Translations under genes and position numbers: made by a program
The notes under the pieces: generated by a model
What the model saw: the letters and a program-made list of their open reading frames with translations, nothing else
Database searches by the model: none
Told to the model about the DNA's origin: nothing
In this document: positions 36,008-44,578 of the stretch, piece by piece
Layout: every line of letters starts with the position of its first letter
Position numbering within the stretch: the stretch's first letter is position 1
Origin: DASVCN01 sp040905665
Lineage (GTDB): Bacteria > Deinococcota > Deinococci > Deinococcales > Trueperaceae
Assembly (NCBI GenBank): GCA_040905665.1
Contig: JBBDRD010000047.1
Coordinates: 10,672-74,671, forward strand
Direction of reading: 5' to 3'
DNA length: 64,000 bases

Positions 36008-36344
36008 CTCCCAGGATCTGGCAATCTCACCCGACGTGCTCTACGGCATCGCGCAACTCGCGCTCGAAGGGGTCGAAGGACTCACCCCTGCCACCCCGCC
36101 GGCTCGAGTAGGCGAGATTCTTACCGGCCGGCGCGCCAAGGGCATCAGAGTCGAGCGCCTGGGTGAAAAGGTTCGGGTGATGCTGAACGTGAGCGTCACG
36201 TACGGAATGCCGATTCCCAAGGTCGCTGCCCAGGCCCAGGAGGCGGTTCGTGAGGCGGTCGCCTCGATGACGGGGCTAGAGGTCGAAACGGTCGAAGTGT
36301 GCATTGACGCGATCGATCTGCCGGCGGAGATTGCGGGTGGCTAG
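36000..36344 (+). CDS. Asp23/Gls24 family protein, second copy
   Basis: A 114-residue Asp23/Gls24 protein: LAISPDVLYGIAQLALEGVEGLTPAT, a short basic GRRAKGIRVERL, and VMLNVSVTYGMPIPKVAAQAQEAVREAVASMTGLEVETVEVCIDAIDLP. It is shorter than the copy at 4650 and lacks the acidic insert. It sits between accC and nusB, as in Bacillus (yqhY), overlapping both neighbours by 8 nt. Its position with the carboxylase genes fits a proposed link to acetyl-CoA carboxylase control. Confidence 0.88.
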   Translation: MTDSQDLAISPDVLYGIAQLALEGVEGLTPATPPARVGEILTGRRAKGIRVERLGEKVRVMLNVSVTYGMPIPKVAAQAQEAVREAVASMTGLEVETVEVCIDAIDLPAEIAGG

Positions 36345-36798
36345 AAGGAGGGCTCGCGAGCTGGCATTTCGCACACTCTTTCAGGCGGAGAGGGGTAGCA
36401 CGCCGGTGCTCGACGTGTGGCGGCAGGTCCGTGAGGAGCTCTCCGAGGTAGATGAGGACGACGCCGAAGACACGTACGGGGACGCTCTCGATCGAGAGGG
36501 GATCACTTTTGCCGAGCGGCTGGTGCAGGCCTACGCCGAACACGCTCAGGATATCGATGACCGGCTGCAGGCGGTCATCGAGGGCTGGTCCTTCGGGCAA
36601 ATGAACCAGACCGACCTCAACGTCCTCCGCCTGGCCACTACCGAGATGCTGTACGAGGCTGGGGTACCGCGCAAAGTGACGATCGAGATGGCCGTGCGCA
36701 CGGCGAAGAAGTTCGGTGGCGAGGAATCGGGCCGCTTCGTCAACGGCGTGCTGGCCAAGCTGTATCGGGAGATCGAGTTGCAATCGAGGAGCGGCTGA
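36337..36798 (+). CDS. nusB: Transcription antitermination factor NusB
   Basis: NusB binds BoxA RNA with NusE and supports rRNA antitermination. The 153-residue all-helical protein starts ARRRARELAFRTLFQAERG and shows a C-terminal half with VIEGWSFGQMNQTDLNVLRLATTEMLYEAGVPRKVTIEMAVRTAKKFGGEESGRFVNGVLAKL, a strong match. The first half carries an acidic insert. GTG 36337 is chosen: it overlaps the Asp23 stop by 8 nt (GTGGCTAG), the same overlap as at several other junctions here. Confidence 0.95.
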   Translation: MARRRARELAFRTLFQAERGSTPVLDVWRQVREELSEVDEDDAEDTYGDALDREGITFAERLVQAYAEHAQDIDDRLQAVIEGWSFGQMNQTDLNVLRLATTEMLYEAGVPRKVTIEMAVRTAKKFGGEESGRFVNGVLAKLYREIELQSRSG

Positions 36799-36800
36799 GC

Positions 36801-37688
36801 GTGGCCGCGATAGTTCTGGACGGCCGGGAGGCGGCGCGCGCGGTAACCGCAGAGGTCCGGGAAACGGTCGAGCGTCTCGGCTTCTCACCGCAACTTGTGT
36901 TCGTTCGGGCGGGCGATGACCCGGCCAGCGCCTCATACGTGCGCTTGAAGGCGAAGCTTGCCCAACGCGCCGGGGTTCGTTCTCACACCGAGGTTCTCGA
37001 CGAGAACGTACGCCAGGAGGATCTCATGGAGTTGGTGTCCCGGCTCAACGACGATACGGACGTCGACGGAATCCTGGTGCAGCTTCCGCTCTACCCCCAC
37101 CTCGATAGTGGGCCACTGCTGGACGCAATCGATCCGTCAAAGGATGTCGATGGCTTTCATCCTGTGAATGTGGGGCGACTGTGGAGTGGTCAGCCGGGAT
37201 TGTTTCCGGCCACGCCGACGGGACTGATTCGGATCCTAGATCACTTCGGTATCTCGATCGATGGGCGCCGCGTGGTCATCGTGGGCCGCTCGAATCTAGT
37301 GGGCAAGCCGGCGGCTGCCCTGTTCCTGCGGCGCAATGCCACGGTGACAATTGCCCACTCACGTACCGGCGATCTCCCTGATGTCACCAGAGGGGCGGAC
37401 ATTCTGGTGGCGGCAGCGGGGCGACCGCGGATTATCACCCAGGAGATGGTCAAACCGGGCGCGACGGTGCTGGACGTGGGGCAGACTCAGCTGGAGGGAA
37501 AACTGCGAGGTGACGTCGACCCCCAGGTGGCCGGCGTTGCCGGGGCGCTGACGCCAACGCCGGGAGGAACCGGACCGATGACGGTCGCCATGGTCATCGG
37601 AAACACGCTTACGGCCGCACTGCAGCGGCGGAAGACGGTGGAGAATCGGGTAGAGAGTATGGCACGGCCGCGGGGTGAACATGGCTAG
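36801..37688 (+). CDS. folD: Methylenetetrahydrofolate dehydrogenase/cyclohydrolase FolD
   Basis: FolD interconverts methylene-, methenyl- and formyl-tetrahydrofolate. The 295-residue protein shows VRAGDDPASASYVRLKAKLAQRAGV with the catalytic YxxxK (Y and K near 41-46 of the segment), ILVQLPLYPHLD, PSKDVDGFHPVNVGRL, TPTGLIRIL, VVIVGRSNLVGKPAAALFLRRNATVTIAHSRT and the C-terminal GGTGPMTVAMVIGNTL. GTG 36801 follows nusB by 2 nt. The stop overlaps the next gene by 8 nt (ATGGCTAG). The C-terminus is slightly extended. Confidence 0.96.
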   Translation: MAAIVLDGREAARAVTAEVRETVERLGFSPQLVFVRAGDDPASASYVRLKAKLAQRAGVRSHTEVLDENVRQEDLMELVSRLNDDTDVDGILVQLPLYPHLDSGPLLDAIDPSKDVDGFHPVNVGRLWSGQPGLFPATPTGLIRILDHFGISIDGRRVVIVGRSNLVGKPAAALFLRRNATVTIAHSRTGDLPDVTRGADILVAAAGRPRIITQEMVKPGATVLDVGQTQLEGKLRGDVDPQVAGVAGALTPTPGGTGPMTVAMVIGNTLTAALQRRKTVENRVESMARPRGEHG

Positions 37689-38124
37689 CCTTCTGGCCAA
37701 TACCCCGCTGATGGCGGCCCTGCTGGCGACGGCCCTGGCGCAGACAGTCAAGCTGCTGCTGGTCCTCGTTACCGACAGGCGCTTGCTGCTCGTGCGCCTG
37801 CTGGAGACGGGTGGCATGCCCTCCTCCCACTCGGCGGCGGTAGCGGCGCTGGCCACCAGTATTGGGATCACCTGCGGCTGGACCAGTCCTTACTTCGCGC
37901 TCGCCGCTGTATTTGGTTCGATCGTGATGTATGACGCCACCGGAATTCGCCGAGCGGCGGGGATGCAGGCGGAGCTGATCAACGACCTGGTGAACGAGTT
38001 GGCCCATCTTTTCGACGAGGGATTCCAGCCGCAGGCGCTCAAGACGCTGTTGGGCCACACCTATCCTCAGGTCCTGGTTGGCGCCCTACTGGGGATTACC
38101 AGCGGTCTGCTGGTCTCCTTGTGA
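37681..38124 (+). CDS. Divergent PAP2 family (DUF212, YuiD-like) membrane protein
   Basis: A 147-residue membrane protein with the DUF212 pattern: LLATALAQTVKLLLVLVTDRRLLLVRLLETGGMPSSHSAAVAALATSIG, with the SSHSA phosphatase-like histidine motif, and FGSIVMYDATGIRRAAGMQAELIN. It resembles an acid phosphatase/vanadium haloperoxidase core; activity is unproved. ATG 37681 overlaps the folD stop by 8 nt. Its last 39 nt overlap the convergent comF gene. Confidence 0.88.
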   Translation: MASLLANTPLMAALLATALAQTVKLLLVLVTDRRLLLVRLLETGGMPSSHSAAVAALATSIGITCGWTSPYFALAAVFGSIVMYDATGIRRAAGMQAELINDLVNELAHLFDEGFQPQALKTLLGHTYPQVLVGALLGITSGLLVSL

Positions 38125-38778
38125 ACCCCCTTGACCGCTACGGTCGGCGTTAGAGCGAGGTGCAATGGCCAGGACGGCAAGCAGCACCGCCCTTGCGCCG
38201 GCATCCTCTAAGGCCTCACGGCACGCCCCAAGTGTCGCGCCGGTAGTGAAGACGTCGTCTATCAGCAGTACCCGGTTAGGCGCAGCCCGTACGGCCCGAA
38301 ATGCATGGCGGACGTTATGCCGTCGCTGAGCCGCGCTCAATCGTGCCTGCTGCGGCGTCAGCCGGGTTCGCGCCAGGAGCGAGCGACAGGGGAGACCCAG
38401 GTGACCAGCGACGTTTACTGCCAGTAATCGTGCCTGGTCGAAACCGCGCCTCCTCCTCCTGCTCGGGTGAAGCGGAACGTAGGTCACGAGGGCCGGCCGC
38501 CAGCCTCTGGCCATGATTGCGGCCGCGAGCGATTGGGCGAACACAGCCGCCAGCCGACGAACGCCTCGGAACTTGTAGGCGCGGACCGCCTGCGCGAGGT
38601 CACCGCGGTAGTACCCGAGCGCAACCAGCCCCGGAAGATCGAGCGACAGTACGCTCCCCGGTTTGGACGCACTCCCGACCAGTCGCGAACGACAACTCTT
38701 GCAGCAGCCGCCCGAACCGCTCCAATCCGCCCTGCAGATCGGGCAAAGCAGCGCTCCGATGAGGGCGTCGAGCGGCAT
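38086..38778 (-). CDS. comF: ComF family phosphoribosyltransferase-like protein
   Basis: A 230-residue ComF protein: an N-terminal zinc ribbon (CPICRADWSGSGGCCKSCRSR), LVALGYYRGDLAQAVRAYKFRG, VPLHPSRRRRRGFDQARLLA, and the phosphoribosyltransferase loop VLLIDDVFTTGATLGACREAL near 177-197. ComF takes part in DNA uptake in competent bacteria. Its 3' end overlaps the convergent DUF212 gene by 39 nt. It lies 82 nt downstream of the polyprenyl synthase. Confidence 0.9.
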   Translation of the reverse strand: MPLDALIGALLCPICRADWSGSGGCCKSCRSRLVGSASKPGSVLSLDLPGLVALGYYRGDLAQAVRAYKFRGVRRLAAVFAQSLAAAIMARGWRPALVTYVPLHPSRRRRRGFDQARLLAVNVAGHLGLPCRSLLARTRLTPQQARLSAAQRRHNVRHAFRAVRAAPNRVLLIDDVFTTGATLGACREALEDAGARAVLLAVLAIAPRSNADRSGQGGSQGDQQTAGNPQ

Positions 38779-38860
38779 AGCTCAGGCTAGTCGTTACCGC
38801 GCCGGGCGTGTAGTTTCGTGAAGCCTTTTGCCTAGCGGTGGTCGGTAGGAACCCGTTGAA

Positions 38861-39892
38861 CTAACTGCTTCGGCTTGCCAACGATTCGAGCAACTCCGTC
38901 AGCCGGGCCACCGCGCCAAGGTCCTCTGCCTGCGCCAGGGCCTCACCCAACAGCGCTACACCGTGCGCCGCCCGCGATTCGGCGACCTGCTGCGCATATG
39001 CAACCGAACCGTGCTCCAGCAGCATGGCAAGCAGAGCCTCGACGTCACCCTTCGTGCGACGAGCACGAGCACTGGAAAGGCGCTCGACCGCTTCGAGCCT
39101 GGCGCCGCTACCGGCCTGGGAGAAGAAGTGCGCGAGGATCAGCGTGCGCTTCCCTTCGAAGAGGTCGCCGGCGAACTCCTTGCCGTGTTGAGCACCGCGG
39201 GTGAGATTGAGGACGTCGTCGCGAATCTGGAAGGCTACACCCAACGCCTCCCCGGCCTCCTCGAGCAGGATGTTCGGTTCATGCTGCGCGCAGAGCGCGC
39301 CTAATCGGAGGGGACTGACAACCGTGTAGCACGCTGTCTTGAGGCGCACCATCTCGAGGTACTCCTCCTCTTCAACGTCGAAGCGTCCACTCGCCACCCA
39401 CGACAGGTCGAGGTGCTGCCCTTCGGAGGTGCGGTGGATGAGCCACAGGAACTCGGACAACACCTCGCGCGGGAGCTCGTTGTCGTCGAGCAGCAGCTGC
39501 CACATGTAGGCGTGAAGCCCATCTCCTACGTTGACCGCCAAGGGGACGCCTATCTGACGGTGCAGGGTCGGCTGTCCTCGGCGCTCGTCGGAGTCGTCCT
39601 CGACGTCGTCGTGTATCAGTACCCAGTTTTGGAACAGTTCTATTGCCGCTGCTGCGGTTAGACCCGCACCCCACCGTCCGCCGTGAGCGAGGGTGGACAG
39701 GAGCGTGATGCGGGCGCGTATTCGCTTACCACCTCGAGAGGGGTACTCGCGCAGCAGTTCGTAATAGCGGGACAGCTCGCCAGGCGTGTCATGCCAGGGC
39801 AAGGCCCCCATGATGCGTTGCTCGACCGATTCGTCGACGAGCTCGAGTTCGGGCGGCTCGGGAGTGTTTGTCGGGCGCTGGGCGCCAGCCAC
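38861..39892 (-). CDS. Polyprenyl (geranylgeranyl-type) diphosphate synthase
   Basis: A 343-residue trans-prenyltransferase. Seen: GGKRIRARITLLSTLAHGG, the first aspartate-rich motif IHDDVEDDSDERRGQPTLH, LKTACYTVVSPLRLGAL, and the second motif FQIRDDVLN, which ends in Asn where Asp is usual, a variant I know in GGPP-type enzymes. The product may feed carotenoids or quinone side chains; no crt genes are in the window. GTG 39892 directly follows the TGA of a small membrane protein gene. Confidence 0.88.
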   Translation of the reverse strand: MAGAQRPTNTPEPPELELVDESVEQRIMGALPWHDTPGELSRYYELLREYPSRGGKRIRARITLLSTLAHGGRWGAGLTAAAAIELFQNWVLIHDDVEDDSDERRGQPTLHRQIGVPLAVNVGDGLHAYMWQLLLDDNELPREVLSEFLWLIHRTSEGQHLDLSWVASGRFDVEEEEYLEMVRLKTACYTVVSPLRLGALCAQHEPNILLEEAGEALGVAFQIRDDVLNLTRGAQHGKEFAGDLFEGKRTLILAHFFSQAGSGARLEAVERLSSARARRTKGDVEALLAMLLEHGSVAYAQQVAESRAAHGVALLGEALAQAEDLGAVARLTELLESLASRSS

Positions 39893-40087
39893 TCAGAACA
39901 CCAGCTCGGTTATGACCCACGTCGCCAGGAGCAACCCGGCGAGGAAAATCAGCAGATAGGGGAGTGAGGTCCGGTAGGTGGCGAGGATGAGTCGCCACAT
40001 CTCTCGGGGCCCCGGACGACTCGGCCGTGATTCCTCGCGGTCACCCTGGAGGTCACGTCGTTCACGGTTATAGTCGCCCCGCGCCAT
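39893..40087 (-). CDS. Small single-helix membrane protein
   Basis: A 64-residue frame: a charged N-terminal half (ARGDYNRERRDLQGDREES) and a C-terminal hydrophobic helix LPYLLIFLAGLLLATWVIT. I do not recognise it. ATG 40087 lies 8 nt after the stop of the oligopeptide ATPase gene, and its TGA touches the GTG of the polyprenyl synthase, so it is probably translated within one transcript with both. The open frame further upstream overlaps the ATPase and is not used. Confidence 0.6.
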   Translation of the reverse strand: MARGDYNRERRDLQGDREESRPSRPGPREMWRLILATYRTSLPYLLIFLAGLLLATWVITELVF

Positions 40088-40095
40088 CTCTGCTG

Positions 40096-41112
40096 CTAGG
40101 GCCGGCGAATGCAGGCTTTGTAGTGCTCGGGGTCCGAGCCCACCTGTTCGAGCGGCGGATCGATATGAGCGCAATCCTCGATCGCGATCGGGCAGCGGGT
40201 ACGGAATACGCAGCCCGAAGGCGGGTTGATGGGGGAGGGAATATCGCCCTGAAGGATGATCCGGTCGCGCTTGATAGTGGGATCGGGGATCGGTACCGCC
40301 GACAGTAGTGCTTCGGTATAGGGATGGACCGGATTCGCGTAGAGTTCCTTGGCAGGCGCGATCTCCATGACCCGCCCCAGGTACATCACTACGACCTTGT
40401 CGCTGATGTACTCGACCACGCCGAGGTCGTGAGCGATGAACAACAGCGTTAGGCCCAGTTCCTCCTTGAGGTCCTGCAACAGGTTGACCACCTGCGCCTG
40501 GATCGACACGTCGAGTGCGCTCACCGGTTCGTCGGCGACGATGAACTTGGGATCCACGGCCAGCGCCCGGGCTATCCCTATGCGCTGCCGCTGGCCACCG
40601 GAGAATTCGTGGGGGTAGCGGCGCATATGGCCCGGGGCGAGACCGACCCGCTCGAGCAGGCTGGCAACCCGCTCCTCGCGCGCCTTGCCCTTGGCAAGCC
40701 GGTGGATTTGCAGTGCCTCGCCGATGATGTCGCCGACTGTCATGCGCGGGTTGAGGCTGGCGAACGGGTCTTGGAAGATGATCTGCATCTGCTTGCGGTA
40801 TTCGCGCATCTGACTCTTGGGTATTTTGGCGATGTCGACGCCGTCGAAGATGATCTCACCGTCGGTGGGTTCGATGAGCCGCAGGATCGAGCGTCCAGCG
40901 GTGGTCTTGCCGCTGCCCGATTCACCCACCAGGCCCACGACCTCACCCGACCTGATGCCAAAGCTCACGTCCTCGACGGCCTTGACGTTGGCAACTACCC
41001 GTGAGAAGATGCCTCCTCGAATCGGGAAGTACTTCTTGAGGTTACGAACCTCGAGGAGGTTGTCGGTAGCGGCTGCGGTTTCGCGGGACGCAGCCATGGT
41101 ATCGGTCGTCAT
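40096..41112 (-). CDS. Oligopeptide ABC transporter ATP-binding protein (OppF/DppF type)
   Basis: A 338-residue ATPase: NLKKYFPIRGGIFSRVVANVKAVEDVSF at the N-terminus, Walker A GESGSGKTT, QIIFQDPFASLNPRMTVGDIIGEAL, FSGGQRQRIGIARAL, Walker B FIVADEPVSALDVSIQ and the C-terminal CVFRTRCPIAIEDCAHIDPPL extension with four cysteines that may hold an Fe-S cluster, as in DppD/F. ATG 41112 overlaps the OppD stop by 4 nt. Confidence 0.95.
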   Translation of the reverse strand: MTTDTMAASRETAAATDNLLEVRNLKKYFPIRGGIFSRVVANVKAVEDVSFGIRSGEVVGLVGESGSGKTTAGRSILRLIEPTDGEIIFDGVDIAKIPKSQMREYRKQMQIIFQDPFASLNPRMTVGDIIGEALQIHRLAKGKAREERVASLLERVGLAPGHMRRYPHEFSGGQRQRIGIARALAVDPKFIVADEPVSALDVSIQAQVVNLLQDLKEELGLTLLFIAHDLGVVEYISDKVVVMYLGRVMEIAPAKELYANPVHPYTEALLSAVPIPDPTIKRDRIILQGDIPSPINPPSGCVFRTRCPIAIEDCAHIDPPLEQVGSDPEHYKACIRRP

Positions 41113-42128
41113 GCCACCACCTCTTCGGAAAGGTTGATCTCATCCCAGCGTACGCAGCGCACCATGTGTCCATCGCCGGTGTTCTCCAGCGGCGGGATAG
41201 CCTCCTTGCACTTGTCCTGCATGAAGCGGCAACGTGGGTGAAAAGCGCACCCTTCGGGCAGAAAGAGCGGGTTGGGGACGTTACCGGGGATCGCTTCGAG
41301 CCGCTCCTGATGCAGCGCTGCCCTGTCGACGCGGGGTATCGAGTTCATCAGGCCAAGGGTATAGGGCATCTGTGGGCGGGCGAAAATATCGTTGACATCG
41401 GCCTCCTCGACCGCTCGCCCGGCGTACATCACCACTACCCGGTCGGCGACTTCGGCCACTACTCCCAGGTCGTGGGTGATGAACAGAATCGACATGCCGA
41501 TCTCGCGCTGCAGCTGCTTCATTAGGTCGAGAATCTGCGCCTGGATGGTTACGTCGAGCGCCGTGGTGGGCTCGTCGGCGATTAGCAGCTTGGGGCCGCA
41601 GGAGAGCGCCATGGCGATCATTACGCGCTGACGCATGCCTCCGGACATCTGGTGCGGGTAATTCCTTACCCGCTTGTCAGGTTCCGGAATGCCAACCAGG
41701 TCCAGCATCTCGGCCGCCATCTTCATGCCCTGCCGCCTCGACTTGTGCTGGTGCAGCACGATCGCTTCGGCGATCTGATCCCCCACCGTGTAGACCGGGT
41801 TGAGGCTGGTCATCGGCTCCTGGAAGATCATCGAAATCTCGTTACCGCGAATTCGGCGCATATCGCGCTCGCTCTTCGTGACCAGATCCTGCCCCTCGAA
41901 GAGGATTTGTCCCGCGGCGATTCGTCCGGGTGGGGAAGGAATCAGTCGCATTACGCTAAGGCTGGTAACGCTCTTGCCCGAACCGCTCTCACCAACGACG
42001 GCGAGCGTTTCACCCTTATCGATATGGAACGACACCCCGTCGACAGCCTTCACGGTGCCCTCGTCGGTGTCGAAGTAGGTCTTCAGATCGTTTACTTCCA
42101 GCAGCCGTTCGGCTTTAGCCATCGACAT
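41109..42128 (-). CDS. Oligopeptide ABC transporter ATP-binding protein (OppD/DppD type)
   Basis: A 339-residue ATPase: LLEVNDLKTYFDTDEGTVKAVDGVSF, Walker A GESGSGKSV, ISMIFQEPMTSLNPVYTVGDQI, MSGGMRQRVMIAMAL, Walker B LLIADEPTTALDVTIQAQ and the C-terminal CAFHPRCRFMQDKCKEAIPPL motif. TTAGGAGTG and a TACAAT box precede ATG 42128, so the two ATPase genes may have their own promoter as well as reading through from the permeases 134 nt upstream. Confidence 0.95.
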   Translation of the reverse strand: MSMAKAERLLEVNDLKTYFDTDEGTVKAVDGVSFHIDKGETLAVVGESGSGKSVTSLSVMRLIPSPPGRIAAGQILFEGQDLVTKSERDMRRIRGNEISMIFQEPMTSLNPVYTVGDQIAEAIVLHQHKSRRQGMKMAAEMLDLVGIPEPDKRVRNYPHQMSGGMRQRVMIAMALSCGPKLLIADEPTTALDVTIQAQILDLMKQLQREIGMSILFITHDLGVVAEVADRVVVMYAGRAVEEADVNDIFARPQMPYTLGLMNSIPRVDRAALHQERLEAIPGNVPNPLFLPEGCAFHPRCRFMQDKCKEAIPPLENTGDGHMVRCVRWDEINLSEEVVA

Positions 42129-42149
42129 TTACACTCCTAACCTGCTCAC

Positions 42150-42155
42150 ATTGTA
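42150..42155 (-). promoter_or_regulatory. Candidate -10 before the oppD-type gene
   Basis: TACAAT on the minus strand lies about 21 nt before ATG 42128, with TTAGGAG between. No convincing -35 is visible. Confidence 0.35.
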
Positions 42156-42262
42156 GCGGAACTCGCCTTGTCGTGCACCGTTGGGCTCGGCTCTCATGGG
42201 GGAGCCTAGCCAGGCCCGGCAGCCGCGCCCCTGCACCTGTTGCGGGAACTTCTATTATCACC

Positions 42263-43459
42263 TTAACGCCGCTTCTTTGGATCGAAGGCGTCTCGCAGGC
42301 CGTCGCCCACGAGGTTCCAGGTGAGGACGGCGAGGAAAATCGGAATCCCCGGTATTAGCAGCCAGGGCACGAACTGAATGGAGATCCCCCGAGCAGTCGC
42401 ATCGCGCAACATTAGCCCCCAGCTCGAGGTGTCGATCGCGCTGGGCCCAAGACCTAGGAACGACAGACCAACCTCGGCCAGGATGAATCCCGGAATGGCG
42501 AGGGTGAGGCTCACGATGACGTACGAGGCTGTGGCCGGAAGCAGGTGTCGCCAGAGAATCCTGGTTTCACTTGCTCCCAGCGCCTTGGCGGCGGAAGCGT
42601 AGTCCATCTCCCTGATCGAGAGGACCAGACCGCGGATCACCCTGGCAAGACCGCCCCAGCCCACGAAGCCGAGCACGATGACGATCATCAGGAAGGTCTG
42701 GGACGAACTCATGTCCAGGCCGAACGCCTGCGCCAATGGGTTGCGCGGGTCGCGCAACAGCGAAGCCAGCACCACCAGCAGAAACAAGTCGGGGATCGCG
42801 GCGAACACCTCGACCAGACGCATGATGAAGTCGTCGATCCGGCCACCGTAATACCCCGCCAGCCCGCCCATCAGCAGGCCAAGGAAGAGCGATACCCACA
42901 CAGCCAACAGGCCGATGGTAAGCGACACCTGGCCGCCGTATAGGACGCGAGAAAATACGTCCTTGCCCAAACTGTTGCTTCCCCACAGGAAGATTCGCGC
43001 CGGGTCCTCCACACCAAAAAGGTGCAGATCGCTCTCGAACAGTCCCAGAATCTTGTAGCTTTCATTCGGGCGCCGCACGAAGAACTGGATGGGAAAGGGC
43101 TGCGAGGTGTCCTCGACATAGATGCGTTGGCGAGTAACCGGATGCCGTTCCGAGACGGCGTTGTAGATGTAGGGGCGAGTGAGCCGGCCGGTATCGGGGT
43201 CGGTCCAGTGGATGGGGGTGGGGGGTTGGAAGGCGGTGACCGGGAAGCGCCGGTACTCGTTGATGCCGTAAGGCGCCAGGAAGCCGGCGAAGAGGGTCAC
43301 GAGATACATGGCCAGGAGCACCCCACCGCCAACGAGAGCCGCCTTGTGCTTGCGGAACTGCTCCCACACGACGCGGCCCTGGCTCTTGCTTTCCCGTTGG
43401 AGAACCGGCCCGGCCGCGACCCGATCATCGATTGCCGCGTTGTGCTGAAGATCGCTCAT
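42263..43459 (-). CDS. Oligopeptide ABC transporter permease (OppC/DppC type)
   Basis: A 398-residue permease with an N-terminal cytoplasmic and first-helix part (WEQFRKHKAALVGGGVLLAMYLVTLFAGFLAPY), a long extracytoplasmic insert near 65-150, and the BPD_transp_1 domain with GTDSLGKD-like WGSNSLGKDVFSRVLYGGQVSLTIGLLAV, EMDYASAAKALGASETRILWRHLLP and the C-terminal helices. ATG 43459 is chosen over TTG 43462. It follows the partner permease by 8 nt. Confidence 0.94.
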   Translation of the reverse strand: MSDLQHNAAIDDRVAAGPVLQRESKSQGRVVWEQFRKHKAALVGGGVLLAMYLVTLFAGFLAPYGINEYRRFPVTAFQPPTPIHWTDPDTGRLTRPYIYNAVSERHPVTRQRIYVEDTSQPFPIQFFVRRPNESYKILGLFESDLHLFGVEDPARIFLWGSNSLGKDVFSRVLYGGQVSLTIGLLAVWVSLFLGLLMGGLAGYYGGRIDDFIMRLVEVFAAIPDLFLLVVLASLLRDPRNPLAQAFGLDMSSSQTFLMIVIVLGFVGWGGLARVIRGLVLSIREMDYASAAKALGASETRILWRHLLPATASYVIVSLTLAIPGFILAEVGLSFLGLGPSAIDTSSWGLMLRDATARGISIQFVPWLLIPGIPIFLAVLTWNLVGDGLRDAFDPKKRR

Positions 43460-43467
43460 CAAAATCC

Positions 43468-44469
43468 CTAGTTGTACCGAATCCGCGGGTCGACCACGGC
43501 CAGTAGCAGGTCAGAGATGAGGTTACCGGCCATCAGCAGCAGCGATGAGATCACCAGTAAGCCCAGCACCACATAGATGTCCTGCCGTGCCAGGGCGTTC
43601 AGGAAGGTAGGCGTGATTCCAGGCCACGACATTACTACCTCTACCAAACCAGCGCCGCCGATGAGTGAAGGCAGAATGCCTCCGATACCGGCAATGAACG
43701 GAATGACGGCCGGCCGCAACGCATGCTTATAGGTGACCGTGCGTTCGCCCAGGCCCTTGGCTCTGGCGGTGCGAATGAAGTCGCTGCCCAGGTAGTCGAG
43801 CATCTGGGCGCGCAGTACCCGAGTGAAGCCCGCGATTCCGGCCGTGGCGACGACGAAAGCCGGTAGCAGCATGTGCTGAAAGACGTCCCACCGTTGTTCC
43901 CACCAGCCCATCTGGTAGAAGTTGGTGCTGGTCATTCCGGCCACGGGGAGGAGCACCTCGTTGTAGCCGAAGGCTTCGCGGGTGAAGCCGCGCAGCACGA
44001 ATATCAGTAGCACCAGGACCTGCGCAAAGAAGAAGTTGGGGATAGCCAGACCAAAATAGGCGAACACGCTCACGACCTGGTCGCCCGGCGAATATTGCCG
44101 AACAGCCGAATAGACCCCCAGCGGGATCGCGGCCATCCAGAGCATGGCGATCGACATGCCGACCAGCCCCATGGAGTTCTGGATCGGCCTCGTGATGATG
44201 TTTTCCACCGGCTGGTTGCTTGAGAAGGAGAGCCCGAGGTCGCCCTGGAGGATGCTAGCCATCCAGCGGAAGTACTGCACGGTCCAGTGTTGGTCCAGCC
44301 CGTACTGGGCGCGAAGTCTTGCGAGCGTTTCGGGCCTGACGCCGGGTTCGAGCGCCTTCTGCGTAAAGAAATCTCCCGGAACCAACTGGCTGATCACGAA
44401 CGCGAGCAGCGTGGCGCCTAGGAACGTGGGGATGAGGTGAAAGACCCTCCGGACGATGAACGGGAACAA
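43468..44469 (-). CDS. Oligopeptide ABC transporter permease (OppB/DppB type)
   Basis: A 333-residue permease with six helices: IVRRVFHLIPTFLGATLLAFVISQLVPGD, LRAQYGLDQHWTVQYFRWMASILQGDLGLSFSSNQPV and the coupling loop DYLGSDFIRTARAKGLGERTVTYKHALRPAVIPFI. The start ATG 44469 fits the family. It is separated from the binding-protein gene by 109 nt containing a stem-loop. Confidence 0.95.
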   Translation of the reverse strand: MFPFIVRRVFHLIPTFLGATLLAFVISQLVPGDFFTQKALEPGVRPETLARLRAQYGLDQHWTVQYFRWMASILQGDLGLSFSSNQPVENIITRPIQNSMGLVGMSIAMLWMAAIPLGVYSAVRQYSPGDQVVSVFAYFGLAIPNFFFAQVLVLLIFVLRGFTREAFGYNEVLLPVAGMTSTNFYQMGWWEQRWDVFQHMLLPAFVVATAGIAGFTRVLRAQMLDYLGSDFIRTARAKGLGERTVTYKHALRPAVIPFIAGIGGILPSLIGGAGLVEVVMSWPGITPTFLNALARQDIYVVLGLLVISSLLLMAGNLISDLLLAVVDPRIRYN

Positions 44470-44539
44470 GCCAAAGCCTCCTGCGGCCTACCGGCGGTAC
44501 TTGCGCAGCAAAATCAGCACGGAAAATAGGGGGAGGAAG

Positions 44540-44568
44540 ATGGTGGGCGGCTGAACGCCACCCACCAT
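44540..44568 (-). terminator. Stem-loop between the peptide-binding protein and permease genes
   Basis: ATGGTGGG/CCCACCAT form an 8-bp outer stem, a mismatch and 3 further pairs enclose a 5-nt loop. It lies 11 nt after the binding-protein stop. Such hairpins often cause partial termination or stabilise the upstream mRNA, giving more binding protein than permease. Confidence 0.55.
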
Positions 44569-44578
44569 TACTGGACTG

